From Demequina globuliformis (lineage in GTDB: Bacteria > Actinomycetota > Actinomycetes > Actinomycetales > Demequinaceae), in assembly GCF_000975155.1 (NCBI RefSeq), contig NZ_BBRG01000001.1, positions 1,398,024 through 1,462,023 of the forward strand: DNA of 64,000 bases, read 5' to 3'. The notes beneath the pieces are model-generated. The model did no database searches. It was given only the letters and a program-made list of their open reading frames with translations, and had not been told where the DNA came from. Below, piece by piece: positions 23,831 through 31,171 of the stretch; position 1 is the first letter of the stretch, and the number at the start of each line of letters is the position of its first letter. A program made the position numbers and the translations under genes.

Positions 23831-23878
23831 GGCCGATGCTCGGGTGAGGTGCGTACGGGCCTCACCCGGGCATCGGCC
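23831..23878 (-). terminator. terminator hairpin of the quinone reductase operon
   Basis: Nineteen-base arms (23831-23849 and 23860-23878, one mismatch) and 10-nt loop, 9 bp after the stop codon at 23887. Both arms are made of the GGCCGATGC word plus CGGGTGAGG. No T-run. Confidence 0.75.
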
Positions 23879-23886
23879 AGGTGCGC

Positions 23887-24531
23887 TTAGGCGCCGACCG
23901 GCGCAGGCCTGAGCGCTGGGGTGAGTGCGGCGTCGGCGCGCCCCTGCCGTGCCGAACGCTCGAGCGCCGCCTCTCGCTGACCCGGGGTGCTTCTGCGCAC
24001 CTCCGCCACGCGCGTGACGCCCACGGTCTTGATGCCCACAAACCACAAGGTCGCGGTCTTCAGCGTGCGAATCGCCGCATCGCGGTACGCGAACCGATTC
24101 CACGACAGCGGTGAATCCATGGTCATGACGATCCGCGCCGTCCTGCCGGTCAACAGCTTGTCCCAGCCCTGCCCCTTGGGGCGGTAGCGGAAGGACTCGC
24201 CCGCCACAATGACGCGGTCCAGCCAGGCCGTCAGTGCCGCGGGGTACGTGCCCCACCACTGCGGGAAGAAGATCGCGACGTGATCGGCGGCGCGCACGCG
24301 AGCGACGTAGTCCGCCACCTCTGGGCTGAGCGCGGGCGCGTCCTCCGAACGGGGCGTTTGCAGTTGATACATCGAGGTGGGGTGGTCGGGGATGGGGTCC
24401 GATGCCAGGTCAACCACGTCGACCTCCGCGCCCGCACCGCGCGCGGCGTCGACGTAGCGCTGAGCCAGGGCGTGGTTGAGGCTGTCGGCAACAGGGTGGC
24501 CAATGACCACCAAAATGCGTGGGGTTGTCAC
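23887..24531 (-). CDS. NAD(P)H:quinone reductase-like flavodoxin-fold protein
   Basis: A 214-residue flavoprotein of the NQO/KefF/MdaB group: ILVVIGHPVADSLNHALAQRYVDAARGAGAEVDVVDL (FMN phosphate loop and first helix), HVAIFFPQWWGTYPAALTAWLDRVIVAGESFRY, and TARIVMTMDSP. Probably two-electron reduction of quinones or electrophiles, cytoplasmic. It overlaps the MarR gene 2 stop by 4 nt (ATGA), so regulator and enzyme form one operon, a common set-up for sensing reactive compounds. Confidence 0.88.
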   Translation of the reverse strand: MTTPRILVVIGHPVADSLNHALAQRYVDAARGAGAEVDVVDLASDPIPDHPTSMYQLQTPRSEDAPALSPEVADYVARVRAADHVAIFFPQWWGTYPAALTAWLDRVIVAGESFRYRPKGQGWDKLLTGRTARIVMTMDSPLSWNRFAYRDAAIRTLKTATLWFVGIKTVGVTRVAEVRRSTPGQREAALERSARQGRADAALTPALRPAPVGA

Positions 24532-24968
24532 GAGGAGGCTCCGTTCTGTCGCATGAGCGCAACGAGGGTGTTGAGGTCGGCATTGAGTGCATCGAGGTCG
24601 ATCCCTTGCGCGCGGGAGGCTGCGACCAGGCGGGCGAGGTTGTCGTCGAGGGCGCGTCCCGCCCGCGCCACGAGGTCGCGGGCCGTTGGCGTGAGCTCGA
24701 GCAGCACCCTCCGGCCCGGCCCCGGCGGCGTCGAGGTCGAGATCCAGCCCGCCTCCACAAAGGCGGGCACGCGCTTGCTGACGGCCGCCTTGCTGGTGCC
24801 AAGGCAGTGCGCGAGCCCCGTCATATCCGTGGGCTCAACATCCAGCAGGGTCGCGAGGAAGATGAACTGGCTGCCGGTGATGTCGAAGTGCTCGCGCAAG
24901 TGCTGGTCGGCAGCGTGGTCGAGTTCCCACACGAGCTCGTGGAGGGTGAAGGTGATCTTGTCGGACAT
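24528..24968 (-). CDS. MarR family regulator 2
   Basis: A 146-residue winged-helix protein paralogous to MarR 1: same MSDKxxFxLHE start and GLAHCLGTSKAAVSKRVPAFVEAGWISTSTPPGPGRRVLLELTPTAR. Recognition helices are near-identical in the SKAAVSKRV core but flanks differ (CLGT vs RMAV). Two GTCAAC-type palindromes sit upstream (24975-25014). First gene of an operon with the quinone reductase-like gene. Confidence 0.92.
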   Translation of the reverse strand: MSDKITFTLHELVWELDHAADQHLREHFDITGSQFIFLATLLDVEPTDMTGLAHCLGTSKAAVSKRVPAFVEAGWISTSTPPGPGRRVLLELTPTARDLVARAGRALDDNLARLVAASRAQGIDLDALNADLNTLVALMRQNGASS

Positions 24969-24974
24969 GCCTTG

Positions 24975-25014
24975 AAGTCAACCAGTTGACTTAGGTTGAT
25001 GTCAACCCGTTGAC
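24975..25014 (-). promoter_or_regulatory. two operators of MarR gene 2
   Basis: AAGTCAACCAGTTGACTT (24975-24992, perfect 8-bp arms, 2-bp spacer) and GTCAACCCGTTGAC (25001-25014, perfect 6-bp arms), 24-26 bp apart. The half-site differs from that of MarR 1 by a single base pair (GTCAAC against GTTAAC). Confidence 0.7.
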
Positions 25015-25038
25015 TTCGCGGCTGCCGGCAAGGTGCGG

Positions 25039-25356
25039 CTACAGGCCGGCGACGAGGAGCAGCGCGAATGCGGTCGCGCCCGCGACGAGCGTCCAGCCCA
25101 TCGACCGCTTCCACAGCGCGACGCCCACGGCGACCAATGCCGCGAGGTGCCAGGCGCCAAAGTCGCGCCATGCTCCCTGGTCGAGGAACAGCGAGTTCGC
25201 GATGATGGCCGCCATTGCCGCGGGCGCGACCAGGGTCAACGCCTTGCGCACTCGTGGGCTCAGTTGCTTGCCATCTCCCAAGAGTGCGATGCCGGACAGC
25301 CTGATCAGGTACGTGCCTATGGCCGCGAGGGTGAACACGATGAACGCCGTCATCAT
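25039..25356 (-). CDS. azlD: branched-chain amino acid exporter, small subunit (AzlD)
   Basis: A 105-residue protein with four hydrophobic helices, starting MMTAFIVFTLAAIGTYLIRLSGIALLG; the T-Y-L-x-R-x-x-G signature belongs to AzlD/YgaH. Works with AzlC as a branched-chain amino acid (azaleucine) exporter of the LIV-E family. Start overlaps the azlC stop by 4 nt. Confidence 0.88.
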   Translation of the reverse strand: MMTAFIVFTLAAIGTYLIRLSGIALLGDGKQLSPRVRKALTLVAPAAMAAIIANSLFLDQGAWRDFGAWHLAALVAVGVALWKRSMGWTLVAGATAFALLLVAGL

Positions 25357-26135
25357 GATTCTTCACCCGCTGAGCGGCCCTCGGGAGTGGCCTTGTCGGG
25401 AACGAAGGCGCCCAGCGCAATCCCCAGCAGCGCCCCACTCAGCACGTTGAGGCCGTACGGGAGATCCTTGAGCAGCAGCACCACGGCGATCGCCACGCCG
25501 GCTGCCGCCACGGACGGCCAAGTGCGCAGCGCGGGGACCATGACCGCGATGAACATCAGCGGCACAATGAAGCCAATCTGCCAGGCCTCCGGAATGACGG
25601 GGCCGAGCAGCGCGCCCGCGGCGGTGCCAGCAATCCACACGCCCACGAAGGGCCCGGAGACGCCCAGGATGAACCACCGGCGACGGACCGGGTCAGGCCA
25701 GCGCGGGGCCTCGAGCACGGACACCGCCGCGGACTGGTCCGTCATCAAATACGCCAGCGCGAGCTTCCACCGGCGGGGGAACGCCGCGAACACGGGCGCC
25801 AAGGACGCGGAGTACAGGGCGAGCCGCGCGTTGATCACCAGCGCCGTGGCGACCGCGATCAGCAGGGGCGCGTTCTGGCGCAGGGCCTCGACAATGGCGA
25901 TCTGGCTCGCGCCAGCGGTGACGGTTGACGATGCGTAGGGGGCGAGCCACGCCGGCAGGCCCGCCTCGACAATGAGCGCGCCGAAGGCCAGGCCAAAAAC
26001 GATTGAGCCGGGCATGAGTGGGGCGATGGCCCTGGAGCCCGTCCAGAAGTCTCGCCATTGTTGGCGGCCGATGCCCCAGAAGGTTCCGCGTGCAGGCTCG
26101 CCGTGGGTGCGCGACGGCTTAGGGGACTCTGTCAC
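25353..26135 (-). CDS. azlC: branched-chain amino acid exporter, large subunit (AzlC)
   Basis: A 260-residue membrane protein: GSRAIAPLMPGSIVFGLAFGALIVEAGLPAWLAPYASSTVTAGASQIAIVEAL matches the AzlC N-terminal core (FGL-x-FG and the G-A-S-Q segment), followed by NARLALYSASLAP and YLMTDQSAAV, both diagnostic. GTG start. Forms an exporter with the overlapping AzlD. Single operon, no local regulator identified. Confidence 0.9.
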   Translation of the reverse strand: MTESPKPSRTHGEPARGTFWGIGRQQWRDFWTGSRAIAPLMPGSIVFGLAFGALIVEAGLPAWLAPYASSTVTAGASQIAIVEALRQNAPLLIAVATALVINARLALYSASLAPVFAAFPRRWKLALAYLMTDQSAAVSVLEAPRWPDPVRRRWFILGVSGPFVGVWIAGTAAGALLGPVIPEAWQIGFIVPLMFIAVMVPALRTWPSVAAAGVAIAVVLLLKDLPYGLNVLSGALLGIALGAFVPDKATPEGRSAGEES

Positions 26136-26257
26136 GCCGCCAGTGTGTCACGAGGGCGCAGGGGGCAAAGGCGGTCCGAGTGGGGAGCCGATGCTGCATC
26201 CGGGGGCTCGCCGCCTTCCCAGGGCATCCCCCGCCCGCCCGCCCCCCCCGCCCGCCG

Positions 26258-26307
26258 CGTGCATGTGGTTGCCGAGAATCGCTCGATTGTCGGCAACCAC
26301 ATGCACG
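26258..26307 (-). terminator. 50-bp near-perfect palindrome after the DUF1540 gene
   Basis: Arms of 18 bp (26258-26275 and 26290-26307) are exact complements; a single G/G mismatch separates them from an inner AATCG-CT-CGATT. It has the same two-base CT centre as the AAATGGCTCCATTT repeats. Lies 41 bp after the DUF1540 stop codon; next to it is a run of C-rich sequence (26227-26257). Confidence 0.75.
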
Positions 26308-26347
26308 AGAGAGTGGAGAGAGTGGGGGAGGGTGAAGGGGGCTGCGC

Positions 26348-26635
26348 CTAGCGTGCCTCGAAGGTGAGGCAGTCGGCGGTGTCGAACGATGCGCCCACCT
26401 CGATGGCTTCTGCGGTGCAGGCCATGTCGTTGTTGAACTTGCATTCGGTGCGCATGCAGGCACCCACGCCGGCAATGTCTGCGTGGCCGGCCTTCGAGTC
26501 CGAATCAACGAAGGTCGAGCAGTGTGCGTGGTCGCCGGACACGTTGATGGCGCCGGCGCGGCAGCCGTCGTGGTTGAAGCCGCAGGACTCCACCGAACAC
26601 GACGAGACGATGGGCAGGTTGATGATCGTGGCCAT
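26348..26635 (-). CDS. DUF1540 cysteine-rich protein, two motifs
   Basis: A 95-residue protein with eight cysteines in two similar blocks: Cys13, 18, 25, 39 and Cys60, 65, 73, 89, with C-x2-x2-C-x-F/K-N segments (SCSVESCGFNHDGCRAGAINV and ACMRTECKFNNDMACTAEAIEV). DUF1540 proteins probably bind a metal such as zinc; function not established. Excellent ribosome binding site (AGGAGGA, 4 nt from the ATG). Lies alone in an AT-richer island, between two strong hairpins. Confidence 0.88.
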   Translation of the reverse strand: MATIINLPIVSSCSVESCGFNHDGCRAGAINVSGDHAHCSTFVDSDSKAGHADIAGVGACMRTECKFNNDMACTAEAIEVGASFDTADCLTFEAR

Positions 26636-26714
26636 GATTCCTCCTAGGCATCAGTGTCAATGCCTCCACTGTAGGACGAGAAATGCCACTTTTCTACATT
26701 TATGAATATATTGA

Positions 26715-26750
26715 CAATGCCGTTTCTTAATCATTTACGAAACGGCATTG
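26715..26750. other. AT-rich hairpin upstream of the DUF1540 gene
   Basis: CAATGCCGTTTC (26715-26726) and its exact complement (26739-26750) around a 12-nt AT-only-like loop. It lies in the unusually AT-rich 26640-26780 stretch, 80 bp upstream of the DUF1540 start codon and 100 bp after the DUF2218 gene end; it may terminate the latter (minus-strand) operon and border the DUF1540 promoter. Confidence 0.6.
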
Positions 26751-26850
26751 TTGCGAATAGGTGAGCCTTAGATGCTGTTTACCAGGCATGATGCTCGCCC
26801 CGGGTGGTGCCCGTTCGATTTAGCCAACACGGGAGCAGATTTAACGAACA

Positions 26851-27234
26851 TCATGAGGCGTGCGCAGTGGCGGCCCGTTCTTCCGCGACCTCTGCCCGCC
26901 GCGCCGCGGCGATTTCCTCACGCTTGGCCTCGAACGCAGCCGCGATCGCGGCGTCGTCCCACGTCATGGCCAGGCCCTCCTTGGCGGCAAACTTTTCCAG
27001 GTGGCCCCCCACAATGCCCATGGATCGGTAGACGTCCTCGTCCGCCGCACCCGTGATGGCCACCTCCAGGGAGCCTGGCAGCACGGTCAGCGTGCTCGTC
27101 GCGCTCTGGAAGACAACGGTCCCCGAGCCCTCGTCGTGCGTTGCCTCGATCTTTTGGCTCAGGTGCGAGCACAGTTGCTTGAGGTAGCGCGCGGGACGGT
27201 CGGTGGTAAACCGACCGGTGATGGAAAGGGTCAT
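26851..27234 (-). CDS. DUF2218 family protein
   Basis: A 127-residue protein: SITGRFTTDRPARYLKQLCSHLSQKIEATHDEGSGTVVFQSATSTLTVLPGSLEVAITGAADEDVYRSMGIVGGHLEKFAAKE, typical DUF2218, where R-x-x-K-x-L-x-x-H-x-x-x-K and the late G-x-H-L-E-x-F are conserved. Members are often found next to siderophore transport or reductase genes, as here (72 bp after the ATPase). The start was set at ATG 27234, with AGGAG 7 nt upstream, rather than at the longer frame. Confidence 0.85.
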   Translation of the reverse strand: MTLSITGRFTTDRPARYLKQLCSHLSQKIEATHDEGSGTVVFQSATSTLTVLPGSLEVAITGAADEDVYRSMGIVGGHLEKFAAKEGLAMTWDDAAIAAAFEAKREEIAAARRAEVAEERAATAHAS

Positions 27235-27305
27235 GACTGCTCCTGACATCCACGGTGACGGCACGTGCGGGGGTCACCCGGGCATCGACCCTCACCGACT
27301 GATCG

Positions 27306-28064
27306 CTAACGGAAGTAGGCGGCGATCCGGTCGCCGCCTACGGTGTGCACGGAGAACTCCATGCCGTACACGTCGCCCAGGGCGTGCTCGCTGATCACGG
27401 CCTCCGGTGGGCCATCGTGAACGACCTCACCGTCGCGCATCGCGATGATCCTGTCGGAGTACACGGACGCGTAGTTCACGTCGTGCAGCACCAGGACAAT
27501 CGACTTGCCCTTGTCATCCGCCAAGCGCCTCAGCAGCCGCATCAGCCCGGTCGCGTGGACCATGTCGAGGTTGTTCAGTGGCTCATCCAGCAGCACGTAG
27601 CGGGTGTCCTGCGCGAGCACCATGGCGACGTAGGCGCGCTGACGCTGACCGCCAGAGAGCTGATGAATGGGGCGCTGCGCGAGATCCACGAGGTCGCAAT
27701 ACTCCAGGGCCTCTGCGACGGCAGCATGGCACTCGGGCGTGAGGCGACCGTGCGAGTGGGGGTAGCGCCCAAACTCGACAAGCTCCTGCACCGTGATGCG
27801 AGCGGTGGTGTGGGCGTCCTGGCGCAGAATCGAGAGTTTCTTTGCGACCTGCTTGCTGGGGGCCTTGAAGACGTCCACGCCCTCCACGGAGACGTGCCCG
27901 GCATCCGCGCCCAGGATGCGCGACACCATGGACAGCAGCGTGGATTTGCCCGCGCCGTTGGGCCCGATGAGCGACGTCACACCCGAGTCTGGGAGCTGCA
28001 GATCAACGTGGTTGACGACGGTGGTGTCGCCGTACGTCTTCGTCAAGGAGTCAATAGTGATCAT
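27306..28064 (-). CDS. iron-siderophore ABC transporter ATPase (YclP/FepC type)
   Basis: A 252-residue ATPase: Walker A GPNGAGKST at 34-42, signature LSGGQRQRAYVAMVLAQD, Walker B YVLLDEPLNNLDM and switch VLHDVNYAS. The LNNLDM segment and IAMRDGEVVHDG end are typical of petrobactin/enterobactin-type importers. The ATG at 28064 overlaps the permease stop by 4 nt; the open frame upstream belongs to no real protein. Fourth gene of the SBP-permease-permease-ATPase operon. Confidence 0.93.
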   Translation of the reverse strand: MITIDSLTKTYGDTTVVNHVDLQLPDSGVTSLIGPNGAGKSTLLSMVSRILGADAGHVSVEGVDVFKAPSKQVAKKLSILRQDAHTTARITVQELVEFGRYPHSHGRLTPECHAAVAEALEYCDLVDLAQRPIHQLSGGQRQRAYVAMVLAQDTRYVLLDEPLNNLDMVHATGLMRLLRRLADDKGKSIVLVLHDVNYASVYSDRIIAMRDGEVVHDGPPEAVISEHALGDVYGMEFSVHTVGGDRIAAYFR

Positions 28065-29107
28065 GAGCGTGCCTCCTTCAGCAGCAGACCAATAAAGTAC
28101 AGACCGCCCACCACGTTGATGATCGAGCCCAGGGTGCCGTTGTGATCCAGGACGTGCTCCAGGATTGCTTGGCCGGCCACGAGTGCGACGATCGCCACGA
28201 GCGAGGCCACCGCGAGGTTGATGACGTGGCGATGGGTGCGGGTGAGTTGGTAGGCAAGGTTGGCCACCAGGAGGCCAAGGAACGTGATGGGGCCCACGAG
28301 CGCGGTGGAGACGGACACCAGCAGCGCGATGATGAGCAACAACCACGTCACGGTGCGGTGGTAGTCGAGCCCAAGGGTGATGGCGCGCTCGCGGCCCAGA
28401 CTGAGGACGTCTAGCTTTCCGGCCATGCGGAACACCGCGACGATGCCGACCATCAGCATCGCGCCACCGATCCCTAGCAGGGTGGTATCGATCGCGTTGA
28501 ACGAGGCAAACAGCGTCGACATCAGCGAGTCGAACTCGTTGGGGTCCATGGTGCGGAACATGAAGTTCGTCAGCGAGCTGAAGAACGTTCCTGCGACAAC
28601 GCCAACCAAGATGAGGGTGTAGAGCCCTCGCTCGCCGTTGCCCAGAATCCACCGGTACAGCGCGGTCGCGCAGCCCATCATGAGAACCGTGTTGGCGGCG
28701 AACATCACGAGCGGGTCGATCCGCGCCACGGTGGCGGATCCCAGGAGGAATACCAGGGCCGTCGCGACCAGAACGTAGAGGGCGTCGAAGCCCATGATCG
28801 ACGGCGTCAGGATGCGGTTCGCCGTGAGGGTCTGGAACACCACCGTTGAGGTCGCGATCGCGATTCCGACGACTGTGAGCGCGACGACCTGCTCGCTGCG
28901 GCGGGGGAGCGCGAAGTCCCAGTGGCCGTTGACGTCCCAGGTGAGGAACAACGCCAGCGCGGCGAGCAGGAGGAGTGCCAGGCCCGCGAAGACGCGCTTT
29001 TGCCGGGTGGTGAGGTGGCGTGTGGAGTGGGCCGATGCCCGGGCCGCCGGGTCGGAGACCTCGGCCTCCGTGGGGAGGGCGAGGGTGGGCTGCTTACGCT
29101 GTGGCAT
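28061..29107 (-). CDS. siderophore ABC transporter permease 2 (YclO type)
   Basis: A 348-residue FecCD-family permease with about nine helices; VVALTVVGIAIATSTVVFQTLTANRILTPSIMGFDALYVL is the conserved FecCD region, and VSLGRERAITLGLDYHRTVTWLLLIIALLVSVSTALVGPITFLGLLVANLAYQL carries the coupling helix (G-L-V-x-N). The first ~35 residues are a polar tail (TEAEVSDPAARASAHSTR) holding one GGGCCGATGC word, unusual for the family. Overlaps the neighbouring genes at both ends. Confidence 0.92.
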   Translation of the reverse strand: MPQRKQPTLALPTEAEVSDPAARASAHSTRHLTTRQKRVFAGLALLLLAALALFLTWDVNGHWDFALPRRSEQVVALTVVGIAIATSTVVFQTLTANRILTPSIMGFDALYVLVATALVFLLGSATVARIDPLVMFAANTVLMMGCATALYRWILGNGERGLYTLILVGVVAGTFFSSLTNFMFRTMDPNEFDSLMSTLFASFNAIDTTLLGIGGAMLMVGIVAVFRMAGKLDVLSLGRERAITLGLDYHRTVTWLLLIIALLVSVSTALVGPITFLGLLVANLAYQLTRTHRHVINLAVASLVAIVALVAGQAILEHVLDHNGTLGSIINVVGGLYFIGLLLKEARS

Positions 29108-30110
29108 AGCGGTTGCTCCGTCGCAGGATGAGGGTGAGGAAGACGGCGGAGCCGATAGTGCCGACGATCACGCCAACGGCGATCTCGTAGGGGAAGATCA
29201 CGACGCGTCCCACGATGTCGCACACCAGCACGAGTGCTGCGCCCAGGAGCGCGGTCGTGGGCAGGACGCGGCGAATGTTGTCGCCAAGCATCATGGTGAC
29301 GATGTTGGGGACGATCAGCCCCAGGAAGGGGATAGCGCCCACGGTGGTGACGACGACGGCCGTGACAAGCGCGGCGATGGTGAGGCCCCCGGCCATCGCG
29401 AGCCGGTAGTTCACGCCAATGTTCGTGGCGAACTCTTCTCCCATGCCAGCGGCGGTGAACCAGTTCGCGAAGACGTACGCGAGCACGGCGACGCCGCCCG
29501 CGAGCCACAGGGTCTCGTAGCGGCCCTGGATGATTCCGGAGAAGTCGCCGTTCATCCACACGCTCATGGTTTGCGTGAGGTTGGTGCGGTAGGCGAAGAA
29601 CTCGCCAATGGCCGCGTACACGCCTCCGAGCACAATGCCCACGAGGGGGACAAACACGACGTCCTTGAACTGGACGCGTTGGATGAGCGCAATAAAGAGG
29701 GCGGTGCCGGCGAGTGCGAAGACGCAAGCAATGGCGATCTTGCCCATGATCGCGGTCCCCGGGGCAATGATCGTGACGGCCAGCAGTCCCAGGGCGGCCG
29801 CATCCACGGTGCCGGCGGTGGACGGTGCCACGAACCGGTTGCGCGCGAGGTGTTGCATGATGAGGCCGGCGACGGCGAGCGCCGCACCCGCCAGAATGAT
29901 CGCGAAGGTGCGGGGCAGGCGCGATTGCACCAGGACCTGGCGCGCAGCTGGGTCGGACCATATGGCGCTGAAGTCAACCTGGGCGACTCCGATGAACACG
30001 GAGACCACGCCGAGGACAAGCACCGCCGCGGCCGCTACCCAGGGGGCAGCGGCCGCGACGCTAGAGCGTGAAGGTGCCAAGGCCTTACTCGACGATCGAG
30101 GCAACCTCAT
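29094..30110 (-). CDS. siderophore ABC transporter permease 1 (YclN type)
   Basis: A 338-residue FecCD permease: VLVQSRLPRTFAIILAGAALAVAGLIMQHLARNRFVAPSTAGTVDAAALGLL is the canonical N-terminal FecCD motif (R-L-P-R, then G-x-x-M-Q), and later VTTVGAIPFLGLIVPNIVTMMLGDN contains the coupling G-L-x-x-P-x-x-x. About nine helices. The start ATG lies within the binding-protein gene (26-nt overlap) without a clear ribosome binding site; translation is probably coupled. Confidence 0.92.
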   Translation of the reverse strand: MRLPRSSSKALAPSRSSVAAAAPWVAAAAVLVLGVVSVFIGVAQVDFSAIWSDPAARQVLVQSRLPRTFAIILAGAALAVAGLIMQHLARNRFVAPSTAGTVDAAALGLLAVTIIAPGTAIMGKIAIACVFALAGTALFIALIQRVQFKDVVFVPLVGIVLGGVYAAIGEFFAYRTNLTQTMSVWMNGDFSGIIQGRYETLWLAGGVAVLAYVFANWFTAAGMGEEFATNIGVNYRLAMAGGLTIAALVTAVVVTTVGAIPFLGLIVPNIVTMMLGDNIRRVLPTTALLGAALVLVCDIVGRVVIFPYEIAVGVIVGTIGSAVFLTLILRRSNRYATA

Positions 30111-31110
30111 CGATGATGCTGTTCACCGACGTCAGGCCGCCGAAGGACAGGTACCACTTGGCGGTGTCCGCGTACACGACGTCGTCGTTCGCGACGGCGG
30201 TGGTGCCGTTCACGAGGTCGTTGTCGAGGATGGCCTGTGCGGCCTCAGCGCCCTCGGTGCCGATGGCAGCGTCGCGGTCGAGCACAATCAGCAGTTCGGG
30301 GTCGAGCTCGGCGAGGTACTCGAAGGAGATGGCGTCACCGTGCGAGTCGATCGCGATCTGCTCAGCAGCGGGCTCGACGCCCAGCAGGTTGTAGACGAAG
30401 TCGAAGCGACCCTCTTCTGAGGGGCCGTAGGCGGACAGCTCTCCGCCGGAAGTCATGACGACCAGGCCAGCGCCAGCGTCTGCGGCCTGGGCGGCCGTGG
30501 CCTGGACCTTCGCGGTTACCTCGTCGACGGCGGCCTGGGCCTCTTCCTCGGCGCCGAAGATTTGGCCAATGGTCGTGGTGTTGCGGATGAAGGACTCTTG
30601 GAACGGAGCGCTGCCCCAGCCGAAGGACAGGTCGATGGTCGGGGCGATCGCCTCCATGTCTGCCATGGTCGCGGCGGAACGGCCGCCCACGATGATCAGG
30701 TCAGGCTCCACGGCGTTAATGGCCTCGTAGTCGGGCTCGAAGAGGGTGCCAGTGTTCTCGGTCGAGGTCTCGAAGTCCGTGGCGAGGTAGTCGGGAAGGG
30801 CGTGGTGAGGGATGCCTGCCACGTTCTCCGAGGCGCCCAGCGCCTGAATGGTGTCGAGGATGCCGTGCTCGAAGACAACGACCGTCTGCGGGTCGAAGGG
30901 CACGGTGACGTCACCCTGCGCGGTCGCCACGGTGACCTCGGTGGGAGCCTCTGCGGCCGCGTCTGCGGTGGCGGTTGCCTCCGTGGTGGCGCCGGCGGCG
31001 GCGGTCGTGGAGGTCTCGGCCTCCTCGGCGGCGTCGGTTGCGCACGCGGCGAGAGCAATTGCGGCAACGGCGGCGAGCGCCGGAAGGCGCAGCGTCTTGA
31101 CAGCAGACAT
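30085..31110 (-). CDS. siderophore-binding lipoprotein (YclQ-like)
   Basis: A 341-residue periplasmic-binding-protein-class lipoprotein anchored by Cys23 (lipobox IALAAC). After a Thr/Ala/Glu-rich linker (about 30-60), the PBP fold reads VVVFEHGILDTIQALGASENVAG, EPDLIIVGGRSA, VVMTSGGELSAYGPSEEGRFDFVYNLLGV and KWYLSFGGLTSVNSIIDEV, matching YclQ/FatB-like binders of catecholate siderophores such as petrobactin. First gene of the importer operon, ATG preceded by AGGAG. No siderophore biosynthesis genes lie in the window, so it may serve xenosiderophores. Confidence 0.92.
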   Translation of the reverse strand: MSAVKTLRLPALAAVAAIALAACATDAAEEAETSTTAAAGATTEATATADAAAEAPTEVTVATAQGDVTVPFDPQTVVVFEHGILDTIQALGASENVAGIPHHALPDYLATDFETSTENTGTLFEPDYEAINAVEPDLIIVGGRSAATMADMEAIAPTIDLSFGWGSAPFQESFIRNTTTIGQIFGAEEEAQAAVDEVTAKVQATAAQAADAGAGLVVMTSGGELSAYGPSEEGRFDFVYNLLGVEPAAEQIAIDSHGDAISFEYLAELDPELLIVLDRDAAIGTEGAEAAQAILDNDLVNGTTAVANDDVVYADTAKWYLSFGGLTSVNSIIDEVASIVE

Positions 31111-31141
31111 GATTCTCCTGAGGTGGGATGAGTGAGGTGAC

Positions 31142-31171
31142 TTCGACGTCGAATGGGGCCTAACCAGGCCC
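31142..31171 (-). promoter_or_regulatory. paired palindromes upstream of the siderophore importer
   Basis: TTCGACGTCGAA (31142-31153, perfect 12-bp palindrome) and GGGCCTAACCAGGCCC (31156-31171, 6-bp arms) lie 32-61 bp upstream of the binding-protein start. On the minus strand the second contains GGTTAGGC, one half of the DtxR/IdeR consensus, but not a full box. Probably regulatory; regulator unknown. Confidence 0.5.

Noticed and set aside
26227-26257. C-rich run that might be a G-quadruplex
   Set aside because: Runs are interrupted irregularly (CCCGCCCGCC...); possible but not distinguishable from local GC bias.
28065-28652. 196-residue N-terminal extension of the siderophore ATPase frame
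   Set aside because: Lies fully inside the permease gene; the ATPase fold starts at the ATG overlapping the permease stop.
28794-30071. A 425-residue plus-strand frame opposite the siderophore permeases
   Set aside because: Composition (Asp/His/Glu/Gly-rich) is that of an antisense shadow of membrane protein genes.
31156-31171. Possible DtxR/IdeR iron box
   Set aside because: Only the half site GGTTAGGC matches; the other half does not, so kept as an unassigned palindrome.
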